Source: UBA2137 sp050251555
Lineage (GTDB): Bacteria > Pseudomonadota > Alphaproteobacteria > Micavibrionales > Micavibrionaceae
Assembly: GCA_050251555.1 (NCBI GenBank)
Contig: JBFWMN010000004.1
Location: 1-64,000 of the forward strand
Direction of reading: 5' to 3'
DNA length: 64,000 nucleotides
The position numbers and the translations under genes are program-made. Under the pieces are notes generated by a model, which saw nothing but the letters and a program-made list of their open reading frames with translations, searched no databases and had not been told where the DNA came from. Below are positions 59,768 to 64,000 of this stretch, one piece after another; positions within the stretch are counted from its first letter, which is position 1, and the number at the start of each line of letters is the position of its first letter.

Positions 59768-60827
59768 AGCGCGCAAGTGCCGTAAAGGGCGATTCTTCTC
59801 TAAGCGCATCAGGTTCCCCACCATCTGCGCTTTGGCGGAGAGAGAGTGTGAGAGGCAGGGCTCCCAGATAGGGAAGCCCTGCTTTTTTTGCTTCCTTCTC
59901 AGCACCACCATGCCCGAACAGATGTTCTTCATGACCGCAATTGGTACAGATATGGGTCGTCATATTCTCGATTAGCCCCAAAACGGGAACATGTGTTGTC
60001 GCAAACATCTCGATGGCTTTACGCGCATCAATCAGGGCCAGATCCTGCGGGGTGGAAACAATCACCGCACCTGTTAAAGGGATTTTTTGCGCCATGGTCA
60101 GTTGCACGTCCCCTGTACCGGGCGGCAGATCGACAATCAACGTGTCGCAGCCTTCCCATTCCACATCACGAAACAACTGGTAAAGGGCTGTTTGCACCAT
60201 CGGCCCGCGCCAGATCAGGGCTTTTTCGGGCGGAACCATAAATCCGATCGACATGACTTTGACGCCATGGGCTTCATAAGGAATCAGTTTACGCGCCGCA
60301 TTCAATTCGGGTTTTTGTGAGGGCAGCCCGAAAAGATGCGGCTGCGACGGCCCGTAAATGTCGGCATCAACCAGCCCGACTTTGTGTCCCATTTTGGCAA
60401 GAGCGACGGCTAAATTCGCGGCAATGGTCGATTTACCGACACCACCCTTACCCGAACCTACGGCAATCACGTGTTTAACGGGCAAGATTAACGGTGGGTT
60501 CTTATTCATACCATGCGGGTCAGGCGCAGCAGGTTTGGCGGGCGCTTCACGTTCTGCCGTCATCATCACGTGGATTTGCGCACCCAGCTCCTCACGCGCC
60601 AAGGTGCTCTCGATCACTTGCTGAAGAGCCTCAACCGCAGGCTTGGCGCGCATGCCCGCATTGAGGATCAGGCTCATATGCCCGTGCCCCATATCGGCTA
60701 GTTGCGGATTAAGTGCGGAAACATCAAGGGCCTGCCCGCTTGTCGGGTCGGTGACTTTGGCAAGGATCGTTTCAAGCGCGCTTAAAACTGCCGCATCTTG
60801 TCCCTGAAAGCTGCTTTTCTGTGCCAC
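59742..60827 (-). CDS. mrp: Fe-S cluster carrier ATPase Mrp/ApbC
   Basis: A 361-residue protein. An N-terminal MIP18-like domain (about 1-100, ALETILAKVTDPTSG ... GHMSLILNAGMRAKPAVEAL) is followed by a ParA/MinD-type ATPase: deviant Walker A AVGSGKGGVGKSTIAANLAV, VDADIYGPSQPHLFG, LIVDLPPGTGDVQLTMAQ, and the cluster-binding pair CTNC in ICTNCGHEEHLFG. It carries Fe-S clusters to target proteins. GTG at 60,827 is chosen (AAGGCAAGG upstream); the open frame beyond runs into the divergent hflK. Confidence 0.92.
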   Translation of the reverse strand: MAQKSSFQGQDAAVLSALETILAKVTDPTSGQALDVSALNPQLADMGHGHMSLILNAGMRAKPAVEALQQVIESTLAREELGAQIHVMMTAEREAPAKPAAPDPHGMNKNPPLILPVKHVIAVGSGKGGVGKSTIAANLAVALAKMGHKVGLVDADIYGPSQPHLFGLPSQKPELNAARKLIPYEAHGVKVMSIGFMVPPEKALIWRGPMVQTALYQLFRDVEWEGCDTLIVDLPPGTGDVQLTMAQKIPLTGAVIVSTPQDLALIDARKAIEMFATTHVPVLGLIENMTTHICTNCGHEEHLFGHGGAEKEAKKAGLPYLGALPLTLSLRQSADGGEPDALREESPFTALARSMLERLPA

Positions 60828-60894
60828 CTTGCCTTGCCTTTCGCTGTAAAGACGATATTGTAACAAAAGCCGAAATCGTAAAGAGACGAGCACT

Positions 60895-62052
60895 ATGAGC
60901 GACGACGATAAAAAAGACAAGCAAGACAACACACGTAAAAACCCGTGGGCCAAGGACGAAAGTCAAAAATCCCGTAACAAAACTGAAGGAAGCTGGTCAT
61001 CCAGACCCTCTTCCAATTCTCCCTTTGACCGTCAGGGTCGTGGGGGCGGAAACCAGTTTGGTGAGGGCAATTTCCGCGAGATGGGCGATAGCCTGAAAAG
61101 CATGCTGCCCGCCGATTGGCAGGGACCGCAACTTGTCTTTGGCGGCATTGTCGTTCTGATCCTTCTTTGGCTGGCATCCGGTCTTTATTTCCTTCAACCG
61201 TCTGAGAACGCGGTAGTTCTGACCTTCGGTAAATACAGCTCTACGGTTGAGCAACCGGGTCTCAAATGGCATATTCCTTGGCCCGTTCAGAGTGAAGAAG
61301 TTGTCAATGTGACCAATGAGCGTCGCATTGAAATCGGCTATCAAGGCTTAGGCGGTAACGATCCGACCAATGAAAGTCTGATGCTGACAGGGGATGAAAA
61401 TATCATCGATATCGATTTTGTCGTTCTTTGGCGTATTAACAATGCTGCTGATTATCTCTTCAAAATCCGCGACACCGAGGCAACCATCAAGATTGTTGCC
61501 GAAAGCGCCATGCGCGAAATTATGGGACAAACGAAAATCCAGCCTGCCCTGACCGAAGCCAGAAACCAGATTCAGGTGGAAACACGCGAATTGATGCAAC
61601 AGCTTCTTGACCAGTATCAGGCCGGTGTGACCATCAACAACGTGCAACTGCAAAAAGTTGACCCCCCCACCCCCGTCATCGATGCATTTAACGATGTGCA
61701 ACGTGCCCGCCAGCAAAAAGAAGAGCTGCGCAACAAGGCCGAGGCCTATCGTAACGACATCATCCCGCGTGCCCGAGGGGAAGCCGAAAAACTGCGCCAG
61801 CAAGCCGAAGCCTACAAGGCCAGCGTCATTAACCGTGCCAAAGGGGATGCCCAACGCTTTAACGATATCTATGCCGCATATCGCGAAGGCCGCGAGGTCA
61901 CGATGGAGCGCATGTATCTGGAAACCATGGAAGATGTGATCGACAAGGCCGATACGCTTATTCTGGACAGCACCAAATCGAATGCCGTCCCTTATCTCTC
62001 CTTAAATGAACTCAAAGCCGGAAAAACCGCCAGCGGTACGTCAGGACAATAA
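60895..62052 (+). CDS. hflK: membrane protease regulator HflK
   Basis: A 385-residue prohibitin/SPFH protein. A charged, Gly/Ser/Asn-rich cytosolic N-terminus (about 1-75) precedes one membrane segment (about 80-100) and the SPFH domain (LQPSENAVVLTFGKYSSTVE QPGLKWHIPWPVQSEEVV; MLTGDENIIDIDFVVLWRIN), then a coiled coil (PRARGEAEKLRQQAEAYKAS). HflK and HflC form a cage around FtsH. hflC follows after 3 bp. Confidence 0.95.
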   Translation: MSDDDKKDKQDNTRKNPWAKDESQKSRNKTEGSWSSRPSSNSPFDRQGRGGGNQFGEGNFREMGDSLKSMLPADWQGPQLVFGGIVVLILLWLASGLYFLQPSENAVVLTFGKYSSTVEQPGLKWHIPWPVQSEEVVNVTNERRIEIGYQGLGGNDPTNESLMLTGDENIIDIDFVVLWRINNAADYLFKIRDTEATIKIVAESAMREIMGQTKIQPALTEARNQIQVETRELMQQLLDQYQAGVTINNVQLQKVDPPTPVIDAFNDVQRARQQKEELRNKAEAYRNDIIPRARGEAEKLRQQAEAYKASVINRAKGDAQRFNDIYAAYREGREVTMERMYLETMEDVIDKADTLILDSTKSNAVPYLSLNELKAGKTASGTSGQ

Positions 62053-62055
62053 GCC

Positions 62056-62928
62056 ATGCAACTTTCAAACAGATCACTCCTCATGATTGTCGCGCTTGTC
62101 GGTGTTGTGATCATCGGCCTCAATTCGTTTTTTGTGGTGAAAGAAACCGAGCAGGTTCTCGTCCTCCAGTTCGGTGATCCGAAACAGGAAATCACCACGC
62201 CGGGGCTTCATTTTAAAATTCCGTTGGTGCAAAACCTCAAAGTGTTCGAGCGTCGCATCCTGAATGTTGACCCGCCCGCCGAAGAAGTGCTGCTGTCAGA
62301 TCAGAAACGTCTGGTTGTCGACACGTTTGCGCGCTATCGCATTTCGAACATGCTGAAATTTTACCAGACATTGAACACCGAATATGCAGCCATTCAGCGT
62401 TTGCAGCCGATCATCGTTTCTGCCATGCGTTCGGAACTGGGTAAGGCAAGTCTGCCTGCCCTTTTGTCCGATAAACGTGCGCAAATGATGCAGAATATTC
62501 AGGATGCCGTGAATGCCGAGACAGGGCGCTTCGGACTGGAGATTGTCGATGTGCGTATTGTCCGCGCCGATCTGCCCCAAGAAGTGACCCAAGCCACTTA
62601 TGACCGGATGCGCTCAGAGCGCGAACGTGAAGCCAAAGAAGCCCGTGGTGAGGGTGAGGAACTCTCACTTCAGATCCGCTCCAAGGCCGAGAAAGACCGT
62701 ACAATCCTGCTGTCCGAAGCCAAGCGCGATGCCGAAATCTTACGCGGTGAAGGCGACAAGCAAGCGATCTCCATTTACGCCAAGGCCTTTAATCAGGATC
62801 CGCAATTCTATGGTTTTTATCGCTCGCTTGAGGCTTATAAAAATTCTCTGGCAAAGGATAAGACAACCATCGTTCTTTCGCCCGACAGTGACTTTTTCGA
62901 ATACTTGAAAAACAATCCTGCGCGCTAA
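62056..62928 (+). CDS. hflC: membrane protease regulator HflC
   Basis: A 290-residue SPFH protein. Membrane segment about 7-28, then FFVVKETEQVLVLQFGDPKQ EI, DVRIVRADLPQEVTQATYDR MRSEREREAKEARGEGEEL and the C-terminal DPQFYGFYRSLEAYKNSLAK DKTTIVLSPDSDFF end, all HflC hallmarks. It works with HflK to control FtsH access to membrane proteins. A degP-type gene follows after 45 bp, making an envelope protein quality-control group. Confidence 0.95.
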   Translation: MQLSNRSLLMIVALVGVVIIGLNSFFVVKETEQVLVLQFGDPKQEITTPGLHFKIPLVQNLKVFERRILNVDPPAEEVLLSDQKRLVVDTFARYRISNMLKFYQTLNTEYAAIQRLQPIIVSAMRSELGKASLPALLSDKRAQMMQNIQDAVNAETGRFGLEIVDVRIVRADLPQEVTQATYDRMRSEREREAKEARGEGEELSLQIRSKAEKDRTILLSEAKRDAEILRGEGDKQAISIYAKAFNQDPQFYGFYRSLEAYKNSLAKDKTTIVLSPDSDFFEYLKNNPAR

Positions 62929-62973
62929 AATTAACTACTGACGCTCATCTCTTTTTTAAGGAGTCGTTTCCAG

Positions 62974-64000
62974 ATGAAAACCATTTCTGCTTTTCGCCTT
63001 CCCCTGACGCTCGCCACTGTCATGGTCCTTGGTTTGACGCCCGTCCCTCACGCTTTAGCACAAACGGCTGATGTCAAACCTATGAAGGATGCACCGGCCT
63101 CCTTTGCTGATCTTGCCGAACGCCTCTTGCCTGCCGTTGTGAATATCAGCTCGACACAAAAAGTCGAAACCGACACAACCATGCCGCCTGATTTTCCCGA
63201 ATTTCCCGAAGGTTCACCCTTTAAAGATTTCTTTGAGGAGTTTATGGATCGTCGTGCCCCGGGCATGCCTGTCATTCCACCGACCTCGCTGGGCTCGGGC
63301 TTTGTGATTGATGGCGAAAAAGGCATCATCATTACCAACAACCACGTCATTAAAGATGCCGAAGAAGTGCGCGTCACCTTCCATGATGACACGACCGTTC
63401 CCGCCGAAATTTTAGGGTCGGACGAAAAGACCGATATCGCGGTTCTTCGCGTCAAAACCAACAAGAAGCTGACGGCAGTGTCTTTGGGCGATTCCCAAAA
63501 GATGCGTGTGGGCGACTGGGTTCTGGCGATTGGTAACCCGTTCGGCCTTGGCGGAACGGTGACCGCCGGAATTATTTCGGCGCGCCAGCGGAACATCAAT
63601 GCCGGCCCGTATGATGATTTCATCCAGACCGATGCCTCAATCAACCGCGGTAATTCGGGCGGTCCGATGTTCAATCTGAAAGGCGAAGTGATCGGCATTA
63701 ATACCGCGATCTTTTCACCCTCCGGCGGATCGGTCGGGATCGGCTTTGCCATCCCCTCCTCTTTGGCTCAACCCGTCATCGACCAACTGGTCAAATACGG
63801 CAAAACTCGCCGCGGCTGGCTGGGTGTCAAAATCCAGACTGTGACGGATGAGATTGCGCAAAGTCTGGGCTTGAAAAAGACTAGCGGCGCAATGGTTGCC
63901 GCCATCACGCCGCAAGGCCCTGCTGCAGACGCCAAATTACAGCCCGGAGACGTGATCCTGTCCTTTAATGGACATGATATCCACGAGATGCGTGAATTGC
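62974..64000 (+). CDS. periplasmic serine protease DegP/MucD type, partial
   Basis: The first 342 residues of an HtrA/Do protease, cut by the window end. A signal peptide (about 1-30, ending ALA before QTADV) leads to the trypsin-like domain with catalytic His124 (ITNNHVIKDA), Asp154 (KTDIAVLR) and Ser228 (RGNSGGPMF). PDZ1 starts near 272 (RRGWLGVKIQTVTDEIAQSL). A second PDZ is expected beyond 64,000. AAGGAG lies 10 nt before the ATG. It degrades misfolded envelope proteins; the hflKC context is typical in alphaproteobacteria. Confidence 0.93.
   Translation, partial: MKTISAFRLPLTLATVMVLGLTPVPHALAQTADVKPMKDAPASFADLAERLLPAVVNISSTQKVETDTTMPPDFPEFPEGSPFKDFFEEFMDRRAPGMPVIPPTSLGSGFVIDGEKGIIITNNHVIKDAEEVRVTFHDDTTVPAEILGSDEKTDIAVLRVKTNKKLTAVSLGDSQKMRVGDWVLAIGNPFGLGGTVTAGIISARQRNINAGPYDDFIQTDASINRGNSGGPMFNLKGEVIGINTAIFSPSGGSVGIGFAIPSSLAQPVIDQLVKYGKTRRGWLGVKIQTVTDEIAQSLGLKKTSGAMVAAITPQGPAADAKLQPGDVILSFNGHDIHEMREL

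Noticed and set aside
60828..60953. N-terminal extension of Mrp with a hydrophobic stretch
   Set aside because: It would overlap the start of the divergent hflK; the GTG at 60,827 has a good SD and gives the normal cytosolic protein.
1..64000. Mobile elements, CRISPR arrays, tRNA or rRNA genes
   Set aside because: No transposase-like, integrase-like or repeat-spacer pattern was noticed, and no tRNA or rRNA sequence was recognised; the scan was by eye, so a short degenerate element could be missed.

Overview
The window is a chromosomal segment from an alphaproteobacterium. Four kinds of evidence agree: a circularly permuted two-piece ssrA (tmRNA) gene; the FlbD/FliX/FlbT/FlaF flagellar regulators and CckA, which are alphaproteobacterial; a DksA that keeps only the first zinc-finger cysteine; and a GTTC-N7-GTTC LexA-type site in front of recA. 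Gene order (fliF-fliG-fliH-fliN-motA-flbD-flhA) resembles the Caulobacter fliF operon with motA inserted. A Micavibrio-like or Rhodospirillales-like host is a reasonable guess but cannot be fixed from the sequence alone. I see no insertion sequences, prophage genes or CRISPR arrays.

Region 1 (1-1,424): small envelope or regulatory genes: a DUF1328 membrane protein, an anti-sigma-like small protein and a secreted EF-hand protein, separated by clear terminators.

Region 2 (1,423-36,000): a nearly complete flagellar locus. Leftward units are fliF-G-H-N-motA-flbD-flhA; flgI-flgJ-(FlgN-like)-fliK-(flagellin-like)-flbT-flaF; flgF-flgG and flgA-flgH; and fhlB-(unknown)-fliO-fliP. Rightward units are a FlaG-like gene, fliX, dksA, fliL-fliM-DUF6468-motE-two MotB-like genes-a giant AMIN/TPR protein, flgB-flgC-fliE, and fliQ-fliR-flhB. 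Four sigma-54 type -24/-12 elements (before flgI, flgA, flgF and flgB) and one CtrA box (before fliF) outline a class II / class III hierarchy like that of Caulobacter: CckA-CtrA, then fliF operon and FlbD, then FlbD/FliX-controlled sigma-54 promoters. fliI, fliJ, flgE, flgK, flgL, fliD and a classical flagellin are not in the window.

Region 3 (35,779-54,340): an AsmA-like DUF748 protein, cckA, recA, then a broken-up yejABEF peptide importer operon interleaved with kdsB, a histidine-phosphatase-fold protein, a GNAT protein whose best start is an ATA codon, and an M20 amidohydrolase; then gamma-glutamyltranspeptidase, rpsU (TTG start), a ThiE-like protein and a MATE exporter.

Region 4 (54,431-64,000): a GT4 glycosyltransferase, a sulfotransferase, permuted ssrA, thyA-folA, small unknown genes with a Fur-box-like site, the Mrp/ApbC Fe-S carrier ATPase, and hflK-hflC followed by a DegP-type protease cut by the window end.

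The least explained parts are the motility accessory block at 23,663-30,053 (with an ion-site-less MotB paralogue and a 1,065-residue periplasmic AMIN/TPR protein), the flagellin-like protein without the usual N-terminus, and a possible small RNA downstream of flgH.
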